DNA of 64,000 nucleotides from Shewanella oneidensis MR-1. Lineage in GTDB: Bacteria > Pseudomonadota > Gammaproteobacteria > Enterobacterales > Shewanellaceae. Location: contig NC_004347.2 in NCBI RefSeq assembly GCF_000146165.2, positions 3,444,790-3,508,789 of the forward strand, written 5' to 3'. The position numbers and the translations under genes are program-made. Below, one piece after another: positions 16,940 to 27,438 of this stretch. Below the pieces are notes generated by a model, which was given only the letters and a program-made list of their open reading frames with translations, was not told where the DNA came from and did no database searches. Position 1 is the stretch's first letter; each line of letters opens with the position of its first letter.

Positions 16940-17566
16940 TTATGCTTGATTTAGGTTATCAAGTTTGATTTTAAGCGCAGGGCTAGTCACAACACCACCG
17001 TTATCCATTGCAGCTTGATAAGCTGTTTTGGCTTTATCAGCTTGGCCTTGACGAACAAAGAAGTCGCCTTTGAGTTCTTCACGTTGTGCTAGAAAGGCTT
17101 TATCAGTCACTTGTTCTAGCGTGGCTAACGCAGTGTCAACTTGACCTTGTTCAGCCTGAATACGCGCTAAACGCAGCGTTGCAATGGTGTCTAATCCGGC
17201 ACCTGGCTTAGCAGCAATCACTTTCTTTAACGCTTCTTCCGCTTTAGGGAAATCTTTCGCTTCTACCGCCGTTTTCGCGACAATCAAGTCCAACAGTGCT
17301 TGATAGCCCTTTTGATCGTAATTTTTCGAAAACTCAGCCACACCCGCAAGCATGGCGACTTCATCGCTTGATTTAGTGGTTAATGCTTGGAACGCCTGTG
17401 AAGCTTCTTCAGCCTTCTCGATTTTCATGTCGGAATAAGTGTTCCAACCGTACAGGCCGCCTAAACCAACAACCGCACCGATCCCAATCGAGATCCCATA
17501 GTCTTTCCAGAACTGCTTGATAGCATCAACTTGTTGTTCTTCTGTGCTATAAATTTCCACGCGCAC
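16940..17566 (-). CDS. yfgM: YfgM family ancillary SecYEG chaperone-like protein
   Basis: A 208-residue inner-membrane protein: a short cytoplasmic N-terminus, one transmembrane helix (about residues 22-44, IGIGAVVGLGGLYGW), then a periplasmic TPR-like domain. In E. coli YfgM associates with PpiD and the SecYEG translocon. The GTG start at 17566 has AAGGGGAC upstream. It starts 6 bases after hisS and ends 11 bases before bamB, so it belongs to that operon. Confidence 0.92.
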   Translation of the reverse strand: MRVEIYSTEEQQVDAIKQFWKDYGISIGIGAVVGLGGLYGWNTYSDMKIEKAEEASQAFQALTTKSSDEVAMLAGVAEFSKNYDQKGYQALLDLIVAKTAVEAKDFPKAEEALKKVIAAKPGAGLDTIATLRLARIQAEQGQVDTALATLEQVTDKAFLAQREELKGDFFVRQGQADKAKTAYQAAMDNGGVVTSPALKIKLDNLNQA

Positions 17567-17572
17567 GTCCCC

Positions 17573-18850
17573 TTATTTGGTAAGTTCAGCTAAAAATGCG
17601 CTTAATGCATTTCGAGCGACCCGTTGTTGTTCGTTGTCATTGCGTAAATATTTCACCGTAACCACACCTTCGGCGAGTTCTTCTTCGCCAATCAGTAAGG
17701 CTACTTGAGCGCCGCTTTTATCGGCACGCTTCATTTGTTTCTTCAGATTGCCACCACCACAGTGACTCATGACTCTCAGGGTGGGCAACGCCGAGCGCAA
17801 TTCTTGAGCCACTTTGATGGCTTCAACTAGGCAGTTATCCCCCATAGCGGCAACATAAACATCCACTTCTGCAGGGATATCCTGTGTCAGCGCTAAGGTT
17901 TCGAGTAGTAGGACGATGCGCTCTAATCCCATCGCAAAACCCACCGCAGGCGTTTCTTTACCACCCAGCTGCGCGACTAAACCATCATAGCGACCACCCG
18001 CAAGCACAGTGCCTTGAGAGCCTAAGCTATTGGTAACCCATTCAAAAACCGTACGATTATAGTAATCCAAACCACGGACTAAACGAGAGTTAACTCGGTA
18101 TTGGATGCCAACAGCGTCGAGGAGTTCACGCAATTGTGCAAAATGTTGTGAAGATTCTTCACCTAAGTAATCCATCAGCGCAGGCGCATCGGCTAAGATG
18201 CTTTGTACTTGTGGATCTTTCGAGTCCAGTACGCGCAGTGGATTACTGTACATACGGCGCTGACTATCTTCGTCTAATTTGTCTTTATGTTGTTCTAAGA
18301 AGGCAATTAACGCTTCACGGTAAGCGGCGCGCTCGGCAGGATCGCCTAAGGTATTGAGCTCAAGCGTCACATGCTCAGTGATCCCTAGCTTTTCCCAAAG
18401 ACGGGCGGATAACATCAACACTTCAGCGTCGATATCAGCACTACCAATACCATAAATTTCCACACCAAATTGATGGAATTGACGGTAACGGCCTTTTTGC
18501 GGGCGCTCATGGCGAAACATAGGGCCCATGTACCACAAACGTTGTTCTTGGTTATACAGCAAACCATGCTCATTGCCAGCACGCACAGTCGAGGCGGTGC
18601 CTTCGGGGCGCAACGTCAGACTATCGCCATTACGGTCTTCGAAGGTATACATTTCTTTTTCAACAATATCAGTTACTTCACCGATAGAGCGTTTAAAAAG
18701 ATCGGTATTTTCCACTATTGGAGTGCGGATCTCGCTGTAACCGTAAGCAGCAACGCTTGAACGTAATACCGCTTCCACTTTTTGCCATAGAGGACTTTGA
18801 GTTGGCAGAATGTCATTCATTCCGCGAATCGCTTGGATCTGTTTTGCCAC
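17573..18850 (-). CDS. hisS: Histidyl-tRNA synthetase
   Basis: A 425-residue class II synthetase that charges tRNA-His. It shows the N-terminal IRGMNDILP, motif 2 ([19 protein letters not shown]), the histidine-specific [15 protein letters not shown], motif 3 ([14 protein letters not shown]) and a C-terminal anticodon-binding domain. Length is typical. The ispG terminator (about 18928-18948) lies upstream, so hisS probably has its own promoter in the 18851-18920 stretch. Confidence 0.98.
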   Translation of the reverse strand: MAKQIQAIRGMNDILPTQSPLWQKVEAVLRSSVAAYGYSEIRTPIVENTDLFKRSIGEVTDIVEKEMYTFEDRNGDSLTLRPEGTASTVRAGNEHGLLYNQEQRLWYMGPMFRHERPQKGRYRQFHQFGVEIYGIGSADIDAEVLMLSARLWEKLGITEHVTLELNTLGDPAERAAYREALIAFLEQHKDKLDEDSQRRMYSNPLRVLDSKDPQVQSILADAPALMDYLGEESSQHFAQLRELLDAVGIQYRVNSRLVRGLDYYNRTVFEWVTNSLGSQGTVLAGGRYDGLVAQLGGKETPAVGFAMGLERIVLLLETLALTQDIPAEVDVYVAAMGDNCLVEAIKVAQELRSALPTLRVMSHCGGGNLKKQMKRADKSGAQVALLIGEEELAEGVVTVKYLRNDNEQQRVARNALSAFLAELTK

Positions 18851-18920
18851 TGTATCGACTCGTCCGATTTCGCTAAATTAATAAAAAATGTCAGGCATTA
18901 TAGGCTGTTCAACACTAAAC

Positions 18921-18948
18921 GTAAAATGACCCCGTCGGTTTCGGGGTC
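18921..18948 (-). terminator. Terminator downstream of ispG
   Basis: 7-bp stem GACCCCG / CGGGGTC with a 7-base loop, followed on the minus strand by ATTTTAC. Confidence 0.7.
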
Positions 18949-19008
18949 TAGCTCAAGCCTTGAGTGTTTTTATAACGCTTAACCTATGGGTTGATTCGGC
19001 TGTGTCTG

Positions 19009-20124
19009 TTACTCAGTCGTGTCTTTAACTTGAATGCGATTTGCCATTTGGCTCGCTTTAGCGCGAATTTTCGCCTCGAGGGAATCGACTAAGTTGTCAT
19101 TGTCGAAACGCTCTTTTTGACGCTCGCCCTCATCGTAGTAACCACTCTTACGATGTCCGCCCGTTAAGCCAATGTGTGACACTAAGGCTTCGCCTGGGCC
19201 ATTGACCACACAGCCGATGATCGACACATCCATCGCGGTGGTCACATCTTCGAGGCGGCGTTCTAGCTCGTTAACTGTGCTTATCACATCAAACTCTTGG
19301 CGCGAGCACGAAGGACAAGCGATAAAGTTAATGCCACGGCTACGAATACGCAGTGATTTTAAAATATCAAAGCCGACTTTGATTTCTTCCACCGGATCGG
19401 CCGCTAAGGAAATTCGCAAGGTATCACCAATACCTTCGGCGAGCAGCATGCCTAAACCGACGGCTGATTTCACCGCCCCCGCCCGCGCGCCACCGGCTTC
19501 GGTAATGCCTAAGTGCAATGGCTGGCGAATTTGCTTGGCTAATAAACGGTAGGATTCAACCGCTAAGAACACATCGGAGGCTTTGACACTGACCTTGAAT
19601 TGATCAAAGTTCAAACGGTCAAGAATATCCACATGGCGCATAGCCGATTCGAGCAGGGCTTCTGGCGTGGGTTCTTTGTATTTGTCCATCAGATCTTTCT
19701 CTAATGAACCGCCATTAACACCGATACGAATTGGAATATTTTTATCACGAGCGCATTCAACAACACTGCGGATACGTTCTTCGTTACCAATGTTGCCGGG
19801 GTTAATCCGCAAACAATCCACCCCGTACTCCGCCACTTTTAAGGCGATGCGGTAATCAAAATGGATATCCGCAACTAAGGGTACAGAGACAGATTGCTTA
19901 ATCAGTTTAAAGGCTTCAGCAGCGTCCATCGTTGGCACAGACACACGCACAATATCGGCCCCAACTTTCTCTAAGGCACGAATCTGGGCAACAGTCGCCT
20001 CAACGTCGGTGGTCTTAGTGTTAGTCATTGACTGCACAGCAATCGGTGCACCATCACCGATGGGCACATTACCCACATAAATGCGGGTTGAAGGACGTCT
20101 CTTTATGGGGGTTTCGTTATACAT
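19009..20124 (-). CDS. ispG: 4-hydroxy-3-methylbut-2-enyl diphosphate synthase IspG (GcpE)
   Basis: A 371-residue iron-sulfur enzyme of the MEP isoprenoid pathway, converting MEcPP to HMBPP. The N-terminal TIM barrel begins with [12 protein letters not shown] and VQSMTNTKT. The C-terminal [4Fe-4S] site is formed by [10 protein letters not shown] and [10 protein letters not shown]. The frame opens at a TTG (20130), but ATG 20124 gives the usual length. It is co-oriented with rodZ 43 bases upstream, as in many gammaproteobacteria. Confidence 0.97.
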
Positions 20125-20166
20125 ACTCAATACGCTCTTTTCGGTACTCTGCGTTAGGTGCCAGAC

Positions 20167-21291
20167 TTAAGCCTGTGGAATAGTCAAACGCGCAACGCGA
20201 CCCTTAGGAAATTCAGCAAGACTAATGGCTTTTCCATCAACCGTAAAACTCGAAACGACAGTCGGCGCACCAAGGATCACTTTAAATGGCAGCACACCAC
20301 TAGCTTGAATATTTGCCCCTGCACCACGAACGCCATCAACAATCGCCTTACCGTTTGCATCGACAATGTTGATCCAACAATCGCCCGTCAGTTGAATATT
20401 GAGCGTTGATTGCCCTGCTACAGCTGGCATAGTTTGCGCGTTGGTCGTTGGGCTGGTGACATTGGTCGCACTGGCATTAGCGGTTACTTGAGTTTGTGCA
20501 GAAGCGGTGTTTTGCACCGGAACTGTTACAGTCGCCGTGGTGGATGGCGTTTGCACCGCACCTGATGCAGTTACAGTCTGGTTAGGCTTTGCAACACTAT
20601 TGCGACTAGACTCGTTGCTTGAGTTAGCTGTTTGCTCGCCTTCCATAGCCGTCATAACGTTCGTGTTAGGATCGATAGAACTAACATCGGTATCTTTTAC
20701 CGGACCATCAGTTGCCATTGAGCCGTTGACCGCAATCTCACTTAAACGTGCACTTGCATCCGTTTCAGTTAGCAAGACATCACCCGGCAGGGTTTGATTC
20801 GCTGCAGCTACCTCTTCAGCAGTGGGTTTTGAGATGTCCACATGGGTAACAAGTGTCGCTCTCTGCATCCACCAAACCACGAACAGACCAAGCAATACTA
20901 TGACGATAAAAAAGCTCAGCCACTTTAATTTTGTGTCTCGAGCTTGATAAGTCGTCTTACGGGAAAAGCTTTGCATCGGAGGCTGTGTCACAAAGGGCAC
21001 TTGTCTTGCAAGACATGCCTCAATCAGGGCGTTGTCGACCCCCAGCATACGCGCATAATTTTTAACATAGCCGCGAACATAGGTCGATGAGGCAATATTG
21101 GAAAAATCATCGGCTTCGAGATTTTCAACAATACCAGGGCGCAAATGCAGCTTCACCGCGGTCTGCGCAATACTCAACCCCATCTGCTCACGGGCCGATT
21201 TAAGTACACTTCCGAGTGTTACATCAGGCGTCGACTCAGCTTCATTTGCTGTAACAGGTTCTACTGACGCGTTTATTTCGTTATCTTTCAT
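20167..21291 (-). CDS. rodZ: Cytoskeletal protein RodZ
   Basis: A 374-residue bitopic membrane protein that links MreB to the elongation machinery. The N-terminal cytoplasmic Xre-like helix-turn-helix spans about residues 27-90 (LGSVLKSAREQMGLSIAQTA). A transmembrane helix lies near 125-145 (LSFFIVIVLLGLFVVWW), followed by a long Thr/Ser/Ala-rich low-complexity periplasmic linker and a C-terminal DUF4115 beta domain (SVLNIQLTGDCWINIVD-like). It overlaps the preceding pilW stop by 4 bases (ATGA), indicating coupled translation. Confidence 0.95.
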   Translation of the reverse strand: MKDNEINASVEPVTANEAESTPDVTLGSVLKSAREQMGLSIAQTAVKLHLRPGIVENLEADDFSNIASSTYVRGYVKNYARMLGVDNALIEACLARQVPFVTQPPMQSFSRKTTYQARDTKLKWLSFFIVIVLLGLFVVWWMQRATLVTHVDISKPTAEEVAAANQTLPGDVLLTETDASARLSEIAVNGSMATDGPVKDTDVSSIDPNTNVMTAMEGEQTANSSNESSRNSVAKPNQTVTASGAVQTPSTTATVTVPVQNTASAQTQVTANASATNVTSPTTNAQTMPAVAGQSTLNIQLTGDCWINIVDANGKAIVDGVRGAGANIQASGVLPFKVILGAPTVVSSFTVDGKAISLAEFPKGRVARLTIPQA

Positions 21292-22076
21292 TGATGCAAA
21301 TTAACTCTGTATTGCTTGGCTTGAGACGATGCGGGGAATTTGGCAAGCAATAAAATGCCAAATCGCTTCATAGCCGCATCATCATTCAAGGCCTGCTCAA
21401 TTTTTATTCCGAGCGTTAAACTCTCCGGAGTCTGGGCTGCCACTTGGTGATAACGCGCTAATTGGTTACGCGCGTCGATATAATCACCTTTATTCATCCC
21501 AAGCTCAACCAGCTCCAGTAACGACACCGAGCGTCTCGGGTCATACTTTAACGCCATCTGAAAATACTGTCGTGCCTTTTCTGCTCGTCCCGCGTCTCGG
21601 CTGCAAAGGCCTAAGTTTTCATAACTGGATGCGGTACGGGTATATTTGGGCATTTCTATTGCAGCCAAAAACATTTTTTCAGCTTTGTCGTATTGCTTTT
21701 GTTGGCACAAAAACACCCCAAAGTTATTCATGGAATCGCCAGAGGCGTCCTTGGTATTAATTGCGTCTTGATACGCCCGTTCGGTACGTACTAAATCGCC
21801 CACGGTTTGATAGTAATAAGCCATTGCCACATGAACATCTTCGAGCTCTGGCGCATATTCTATTGCTTTATCAAGATTGTACTTGGCTTGTTCCGAGTTA
21901 CCTCGATTAAGATAAGTTAAACCGAGCTGCATACGCTCACGGGCAGCAGCGACTCTGTCGAGTTTTCGCTCCGACACCGGAATATCAGTCCCTGTATAGG
22001 TACGCTCAGTTACGCACCCCGTCACTGTTAATGACAGGGCGATTGCTAATGAAAACCCTGACAATCCATGCTTCAT
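21288..22076 (-). CDS. pilW: Type IV pilus biogenesis lipoprotein PilW/PilF
   Basis: A 262-residue lipoprotein (lipobox TVTGC) composed of tetratricopeptide repeats, for example RMQLGLTYLNRGNSEQAKYN and NNFGVFLCQQKQYDKAEKMF. It is the outer-membrane pilotin for the PilQ secretin. The frame opens at 22100, but MKHGLSGFS at 22076 gives a normal lipoprotein signal. It lies between rlmN and rodZ, the conserved order. Confidence 0.94.
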   Translation of the reverse strand: MKHGLSGFSLAIALSLTVTGCVTERTYTGTDIPVSERKLDRVAAARERMQLGLTYLNRGNSEQAKYNLDKAIEYAPELEDVHVAMAYYYQTVGDLVRTERAYQDAINTKDASGDSMNNFGVFLCQQKQYDKAEKMFLAAIEMPKYTRTASSYENLGLCSRDAGRAEKARQYFQMALKYDPRRSVSLLELVELGMNKGDYIDARNQLARYHQVAAQTPESLTLGIKIEQALNDDAAMKRFGILLLAKFPASSQAKQYRVNLHQ

Positions 22077-22108
22077 GGGCAAACCTATAAATCTGTGCAA
22101 ACAAAGAG

Positions 22109-23230
22109 TTAATTCATTGTGACCGAAATCTGATTTTCTTGCATGCGTTTTTTTGCTAAACGTTTGGTTCGATCGCGAATATCTCCAGCCAGCTGTCCAC
22201 AGGCGGCGTCAATATCGTCTCCACGTGTCTTACGCACAATTACAGTCAAACCGTATTCCATCAATACTTTAGAAAAACGGTCGATGCGAGAGTTCGATGA
22301 ACGGCCATAGGGCGAACCTGGGTATGGGTTAAACGGGATCAGGTTTACCTTACAAGGCGTATCCTTCATTAATTGTGCTAATTCATGGGCTTGCTCGGTG
22401 CTGTCGTTGATGTGATCGAGCATCACATATTCCACAGTTACGCGGCCACGGTTAGCATTCGATTTAGCAATATAACGGCGGATCCCCGCAAGAAACTCCT
22501 GCAGCGGATACTTTTTATTAACGGGAACCAAAATATCGCGCAGCTCATCGTTTGGCGCGTGGATACTCACGGCTAACGCCACATCGAGGGCATCACCCAG
22601 TTTATCAAGGGCTGGCACAACGCCAGAGGTCGATAGCGTTACGCGACGCTTTGACAGGCTAAAACCAAAATCGTCTAACATGATGTCCATTGCTGGGATC
22701 ACGTTGGCAAGGTTAAGAAGAGGCTCACCCATTCCCATCATAACGACGTTAGTGATGGGGCGCTCGCCGGTTTCTTTCGCAAAACCTAAGAAGTGGGAAA
22801 CACGCCAAATTTGGCCAACGATTTCAGAGACGGTTAAGTTGCGGTTAAAGCCTTGCTGTGCGGTAGAGCAAAAAGTACATTCGAGGGCACAGCCGACTTG
22901 AGACGACACGCATAACGTGGCGCGGTCATCTTCAGGAATATAAACGGTTTCAACCTCTTGGCCTTCGCCGACATGGATGGCGAACTTAATGGTGCCGTCG
23001 GCGGATTTTTGATAGCCCGAAATTTCGGGGGCAACAATCTCACAGCGCGCCGCCAGTTTTTGGCGTAACACTTTGTTGATGTTAGTCATCTCTTCGAAGT
23101 CACTGACACCGAAATGATAGATCCACTTCATGAGTTGATCGGCTCGGAAAGGCTTTTCGCCAAGATCGGCAAATAATGCACGCATCGCCTTACGATCAAG
23201 GTCTAATAAATTGATCTTTTTTTCACTCAT
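22109..23230 (-). CDS. rlmN: Dual-specificity rRNA/tRNA adenine-C2 methyltransferase RlmN
   Basis: A 373-residue radical SAM enzyme methylating A2503 of 23S rRNA and A37 of some tRNAs. The radical SAM cluster is CALECTFC (CxxxCxxC). [11 protein letters not shown] and the catalytic Cys in [12 protein letters not shown] are present. The frame extends to 23338, but [13 protein letters not shown] at 23230 is the family start; the extension has no homology I recognise. Confidence 0.97.
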   Translation of the reverse strand: MSEKKINLLDLDRKAMRALFADLGEKPFRADQLMKWIYHFGVSDFEEMTNINKVLRQKLAARCEIVAPEISGYQKSADGTIKFAIHVGEGQEVETVYIPEDDRATLCVSSQVGCALECTFCSTAQQGFNRNLTVSEIVGQIWRVSHFLGFAKETGERPITNVVMMGMGEPLLNLANVIPAMDIMLDDFGFSLSKRRVTLSTSGVVPALDKLGDALDVALAVSIHAPNDELRDILVPVNKKYPLQEFLAGIRRYIAKSNANRGRVTVEYVMLDHINDSTEQAHELAQLMKDTPCKVNLIPFNPYPGSPYGRSSNSRIDRFSKVLMEYGLTVIVRKTRGDDIDAACGQLAGDIRDRTKRLAKKRMQENQISVTMN

Positions 23231-23374
23231 AGGACTAACCTCAACACCAAAACCTGCAACAGGGCGGCGAATTATACAGACGCAGAAAATTTTTAGCCAG
23301 CAACTCCATTCCCCTATGCTAGAATCGCCGAGGGCCAATGTTGGCCTAAATTATGGAGTTGTAATACCACCAAT

Positions 23375-24466
23375 ATGTTAACCCTCATCATTATAGTGCT
23401 TGTCGCTGTCACAGTTTCTTTTCTGTGCAGTGTATTCGAAGCCGTGTTGCTCTCGGTTACCCCTAGTTATATCGCTACGCTCGACCAAACTGACAGTGCT
23501 GCGGCTGCAAGGTTGCGTAAACTGAAAGAGAACATCGAAGCGCCACTCGTGTCTATTTTGACCCTCAATACTGTCGCCCATACCGTAGGTGCAGCGGTTG
23601 CCGGTGCGCAAGCCGCAAAGGTCTTTGGGGATGATATGCTCGGCGTTTTCTCCGGAGTGTTAACCTTTATTATCCTGTTCTTCTCAGAAATTATTCCTAA
23701 GTCTGTGGGAGCAAATCACTGGCGCCGTTTAGCGCCAAGCGTATCGATTGCTATCACGTGGATGAAGCGTGCTACCCTGCCATTGATTTGGATGTCACAG
23801 CAAGTGACTCGCCTACTCGGTAAAGGTGAAGAAGGCCAATATATTCGCCAAGAAATGAGCGCAATGGCCAAAATCGGTCAAGAATCCGGTGAGCTGGATG
23901 AACAAGAATCCAAGATTTTGACCCAAATGCTTAAGGTGCGTGATGTGCCCGTTACCGCCATTATGACGCCGCGTACCGTGATGTTCTCTTTACCTATATC
24001 GCTGACTCAAAATGAGTTTGTGCAAGAATATCGCGACAAACCTTTTACGCGCATTCCAGTATATGACCAAGACCACGACGATGTTATCGGCTATATCACT
24101 CGCACCGATGTGTTGCTAGCAGAGCGTTACACCCCTAACGCGCCGATTGGTGAGCTCAAGCGTAGCCTGTTTGTGGTGCCCGAAACAGCCAAAATCCTAC
24201 CGTTATTCGAGCGAATGATTAAGCGCAATACCCAAATTGCCATGGTAGTTGATGAATACGGCAGCAGCCAAGGTATTGTTACTCAAGAAGATATTATCGA
24301 ATCGCTGCTCGGTTTAGAAATTGTCGATGTCAATGACCCTGCAACCGATATGCAGCAGTTGGCGCGTAAACTCTGGACCAAGCGCATGAAACAGAAAGGC
24401 ATTCGCCTCTCCGATGACGGTGACTTTGAAGCCGCCGCCGAAGATGACGAAGCACGCTCGGGTTAA
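23375..24466 (+). CDS. CNNM/CorC family protein (DUF21 plus CBS domains)
   Basis: A 363-residue membrane protein. The N-terminal DUF21 region has about three to four membrane helices (LTLIIIVLVAVTVSFLCSVFEAVLL, FSGVLTFIILFFSEIIPKS). Two CBS domains follow (VTAIMTPRTVMF, IAMVVDEYGSSQGIVTQEDIIESLLG). Family members are linked to magnesium or cobalt efflux. It is divergent from rlmN, with a TATGCT -10-like hexamer near 23315. A strong terminator follows. Confidence 0.93.
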   Translation: MLTLIIIVLVAVTVSFLCSVFEAVLLSVTPSYIATLDQTDSAAAARLRKLKENIEAPLVSILTLNTVAHTVGAAVAGAQAAKVFGDDMLGVFSGVLTFIILFFSEIIPKSVGANHWRRLAPSVSIAITWMKRATLPLIWMSQQVTRLLGKGEEGQYIRQEMSAMAKIGQESGELDEQESKILTQMLKVRDVPVTAIMTPRTVMFSLPISLTQNEFVQEYRDKPFTRIPVYDQDHDDVIGYITRTDVLLAERYTPNAPIGELKRSLFVVPETAKILPLFERMIKRNTQIAMVVDEYGSSQGIVTQEDIIESLLGLEIVDVNDPATDMQQLARKLWTKRMKQKGIRLSDDGDFEAAAEDDEARSG

Positions 24467-24492
24467 TGACATTATTTAGTCATTGTTAAAGT

Positions 24493-24520
24493 AAAGGGAG
24501 CTTAGCTCCCTTTGTTATTT
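24493..24520 (+). terminator. Terminator after the CBS-domain gene
   Basis: Perfect 9-bp stem AAAGGGAGC / GCTCCCTTT with TTA loop, then TGTTATTTT. Confidence 0.85.
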
Positions 24521-24563
24521 TAGGGGAGATGGTTATAATCTCCCGCCGTAAAAGAGGTAAGTT

Positions 24564-26315
24564 ATGACACAGAGATACTCACTCTCACTCGCGCACATCA
24601 ACGATACCCATTCGAATTTTGAGCCTAGCCGCGTACATTTTTCCCTCAATTTAGGGCTTAAATCCTTCGATATAACCAGTCACAGCGGTGGCTATGCCCG
24701 TCTGGGTTATCACATTAGCAAGGCGCGTGAGCAAGCAGATCAAAGCAATACGCCGTTTTTATTTTTGCATGGGGGCGACAGTTTCCAAGGCACGCTTTAT
24801 TTCAGTCATTTTAAGGGTAAGGCCAACGCCCATCTGCTGAATTTACTTGCCCCCGATGCCATGGTGATTGGTAATCACGATATCGACGAAGGTAACGCGC
24901 GGCTCGCCGAATTTGCCAAGCAAATCGATTTCCCGCTACTGGCAGGCAATATGGACTTGAGCCAAGAGGATATCCGCAAACCAGGTAACCTGCGCACAGT
25001 GGCCAATATTCTGGCCTATGATGAAAAAACGCAGCTCGCCAGTTACCTTGAAAAGCCCTTCTATGACAAAAAGCTCGCTGTCATCGGCATCACTCTGGAT
25101 CAGATGAAAGACATCGCCAGACCCGATCCCGATACTCACTTTGTCGATGCAATTGCGACCACGGCGCGAACCGTCGAGCATCTGCATGCCAAAGGCATCA
25201 AACACATTATAGTGCTGAGCCACTTAGGCTTAGATCAGGATAAACGGCTCGCCGAGCAAGTCGATGGCATAAGCCTTATCGTAGGCGGCCATACCCATAC
25301 CCTCCAGGGCGATTTTACAGCTCTCGGGCTCAGTCACTTGCCCTACGGTGAGATGGTGAACGGCACCCCTATAGTACATGCAGGAAAATACGCCGAAACC
25401 CTAGGCTTAGCAGAGGTTGAATTTGATGCCGCAGGCCGCACGATACGCCTAAGCGGTGGCAACTACTTTATGCTCGATAAGCAATTTATCTTAAGTTCGA
25501 GTGAACAAGTGGACGATACCGACTATCAAGCCGTGCGCCAGCGCTTTGACGCACATCCCTTTATTCTTGGGGATGAGGCAGACGAAGACATTCACGACAT
25601 AATCCACGATATTTATCGCCCAGCGATTGCCGAGATGGAAAATAAAATCTTAGCCCTAGTGCCTAAAAACCTTGTGCATACCAGACTGCCTTCTAAAACG
25701 CTTCCCCATGGCAGTGAAATTGCGCCCTGGGTCAGCCGCAGTATGTTCCAAGAGGCGAGGATTGAAGATCCCCGAATTCATTTTGCGCTGCATAACGCTG
25801 GCGGGGTGCGCCAATCAGTCGCACAAGGCCAACTCACACTTGCCGATGTATTGGGCCAATTATTGCCCTTTGAACTACCGTTAGTGAAATATGAAATCCA
25901 AGGTGAGTATTTATACCAGGCGTTAGAGTCAGCAATTAATGCCGCCACCAATAATAGCGTGAGAGGCACAGGCGCCGGCAGTTTCCCCTACACCTATGGA
26001 TTACGTTATTACTACGATGGCAGACGTCCATTGGGCGAGCGCTTGTTTAAGCTTGAAATGATGCCGCAGGATGGGCAATCACTCTGGTATCCGGTCAAAC
26101 AAGACGCTTTATATGTTGGTGTATCCACCTCTTATACTGCAGCAGGTAAAGAAGGTTATCACCCACTGTTACAAGCTCGCTGGCAGGAATCGATTGATAC
26201 ACTCACGCTACCGCAAGCCTTTATTCGCTTCCTCAATCGGGCGCCTAACCCAAATTTTGCGGATCTGCTCTCGCCCCACGTACATTACACCAGCCACTTA
26301 AAGCGCTCAGTGTAA
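24564..26315 (+). CDS. 5'-nucleotidase/UshA-family metallophosphatase without signal peptide
   Basis: A 583-residue two-domain enzyme. The N-terminal calcineurin-like metallophosphatase has HINDTHSNF, GGDSFQG, GNHDID and GGHTHT metal-binding motifs; the C-terminal 5'-nucleotidase substrate domain has LHNAGGVRQS. Homologues such as UshA and CpdB are exported, but this protein starts directly at MTQRYSLSLAHINDTH with no signal peptide, so it is predicted cytosolic. Substrate is unknown; nucleotides are expected. The start has AGAGGTAAG upstream. It is convergent with the LysR gene at 26383. Confidence 0.88.
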   Translation: MTQRYSLSLAHINDTHSNFEPSRVHFSLNLGLKSFDITSHSGGYARLGYHISKAREQADQSNTPFLFLHGGDSFQGTLYFSHFKGKANAHLLNLLAPDAMVIGNHDIDEGNARLAEFAKQIDFPLLAGNMDLSQEDIRKPGNLRTVANILAYDEKTQLASYLEKPFYDKKLAVIGITLDQMKDIARPDPDTHFVDAIATTARTVEHLHAKGIKHIIVLSHLGLDQDKRLAEQVDGISLIVGGHTHTLQGDFTALGLSHLPYGEMVNGTPIVHAGKYAETLGLAEVEFDAAGRTIRLSGGNYFMLDKQFILSSSEQVDDTDYQAVRQRFDAHPFILGDEADEDIHDIIHDIYRPAIAEMENKILALVPKNLVHTRLPSKTLPHGSEIAPWVSRSMFQEARIEDPRIHFALHNAGGVRQSVAQGQLTLADVLGQLLPFELPLVKYEIQGEYLYQALESAINAATNNSVRGTGAGSFPYTYGLRYYYDGRRPLGERLFKLEMMPQDGQSLWYPVKQDALYVGVSTSYTAAGKEGYHPLLQARWQESIDTLTLPQAFIRFLNRAPNPNFADLLSPHVHYTSHLKRSV

Positions 26316-26322
26316 TCGCACC

Positions 26323-26352
26323 GCCGTCACCGCACTTAGACGCGGGGACGGC
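26323..26352. other. GC-rich stem-loop between convergent genes
   Basis: GCCGTCACCGC can pair with GCGGGGACGGC across an 8-base loop. It lacks a T tract, so it is not a classic terminator, but lies where both convergent genes end. Confidence 0.4.
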
Positions 26353-26382
26353 GACTTGTTACCTTAGTTGGACCATTTTTTG

Positions 26383-27276
26383 TTAAAACAACCAATTACA
26401 ATGGGGTAAACGCTCGGCAAACCACGCCTGCGCTTTACCCAGGCTTCCCTTGCGCCACGCCAAAAACACAGCTTGTGCAGGCCTTGGAATCTCAAGCTGA
26501 CACGCGACTAATGTCCCTGCTGCGAGAGCTTCGCCTATCAAATGCTTGGGAAGATAGCCCACACCTAACCCTAGCTGCTGGGCTTTAATCTTGGTCTGCA
26601 TATTGGGCACGCGGATCACTTGCCTGCTATCAAACAAGCCACTGGAGCGCTGCGCCAAGGCGGTCGAACTATCAGCCACAACGACGGAGGGAAATTGTAA
26701 TAACGCTTCAGTCGCAATGGGATGATCAAACTGCGCTAAAGGATGATTGGGCGCAAGAGCAAATACAAATTCTAGCATGCCGATTTCAACTAAATGATAT
26801 TGCCCCTTGGGCAACTCCCCCGTAACCCCAACGGCGATATCGGCGCGGCCCGAATACAGCGCATCCCAACCGCCGCCCAAGGATTCCTCAGTGATATTAA
26901 TGGTCACCTGCTTACCTAATTCGGTAAATTCAGCAATGAGTTTTAACAGAGGTAAACCCGGCACTACAGTATCGATAGCTAAGGTTAATGTCGACTCCCA
27001 ACCCGTTTCAAGTTGCCGGACGGCCTCTTCAAGCCTTGAGGTTGCAGCAAGGATCTCCCGCCCTTGGCGCAGCACGAGTTGGCCAACTAAGGTCAGCTCA
27101 GCACGCTGGCCCTTACGTTCAAATAATTTTACCCCTAAATCGCTCTCTAATTTCTGGACTGTGTAGGTCAGCGCCGACGGCACCCTGAACAAGGATTCAG
27201 CCGCTGCCGAAAAACTACCTTTCTTATCAATTGCATCGAGCACTATTAATCCGTCAAGACTTATCGCTGGCAACAT
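26383..27276 (-). CDS. LysR-type transcriptional regulator
   Basis: A 297-residue regulator with an N-terminal winged helix (residues about 6-65: DGLIVLDAIDKKGSFSAAAE, YTVQKLESDLGVKLFER) and a C-terminal periplasmic-binding-like effector domain. It is transcribed away from doxX and the pirin gene; such divergent LysR genes commonly control their neighbour. A perfect 7-1-7 palindrome lies 13 bp upstream of its start. The effector is unknown. Confidence 0.93.
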   Translation of the reverse strand: MLPAISLDGLIVLDAIDKKGSFSAAAESLFRVPSALTYTVQKLESDLGVKLFERKGQRAELTLVGQLVLRQGREILAATSRLEEAVRQLETGWESTLTLAIDTVVPGLPLLKLIAEFTELGKQVTINITEESLGGGWDALYSGRADIAVGVTGELPKGQYHLVEIGMLEFVFALAPNHPLAQFDHPIATEALLQFPSVVVADSSTALAQRSSGLFDSRQVIRVPNMQTKIKAQQLGLGVGYLPKHLIGEALAAGTLVACQLEIPRPAQAVFLAWRKGSLGKAQAWFAERLPHCNWLF

Positions 27277-27288
27277 AGCCGCCTCAAG

Positions 27289-27303
27289 TTCAAATTATTT
27301 GAA
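27289..27303. promoter_or_regulatory. Palindrome, candidate LysR operator
   Basis: TTCAAATTATTTGAA is a perfect 7-1-7 inverted repeat with the T-N11-A form used by LysR regulators, in the divergent LysR/doxX intergenic region. A related half (TTTGAAAT) recurs at about 27419, near doxX. Confidence 0.5.
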
Positions 27304-27438
27304 ATATTAATTGAAAATGTTCCGATTTTCTTTAGATAGGGTCAAGGCTAAACTCTAAATCAATCGAGATTATCAACAAATCTCTAACGACTGCCCGATT
27401 AACGATTTAGTTAAAAAATTTGAAATAAGGAAGCCCCT

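Noticed and set aside
23231..23338. N-terminal extension of rlmN
   Set aside because: RlmN proteins start at the MSEKK position; the extension is in the promoter region of the divergent gene.
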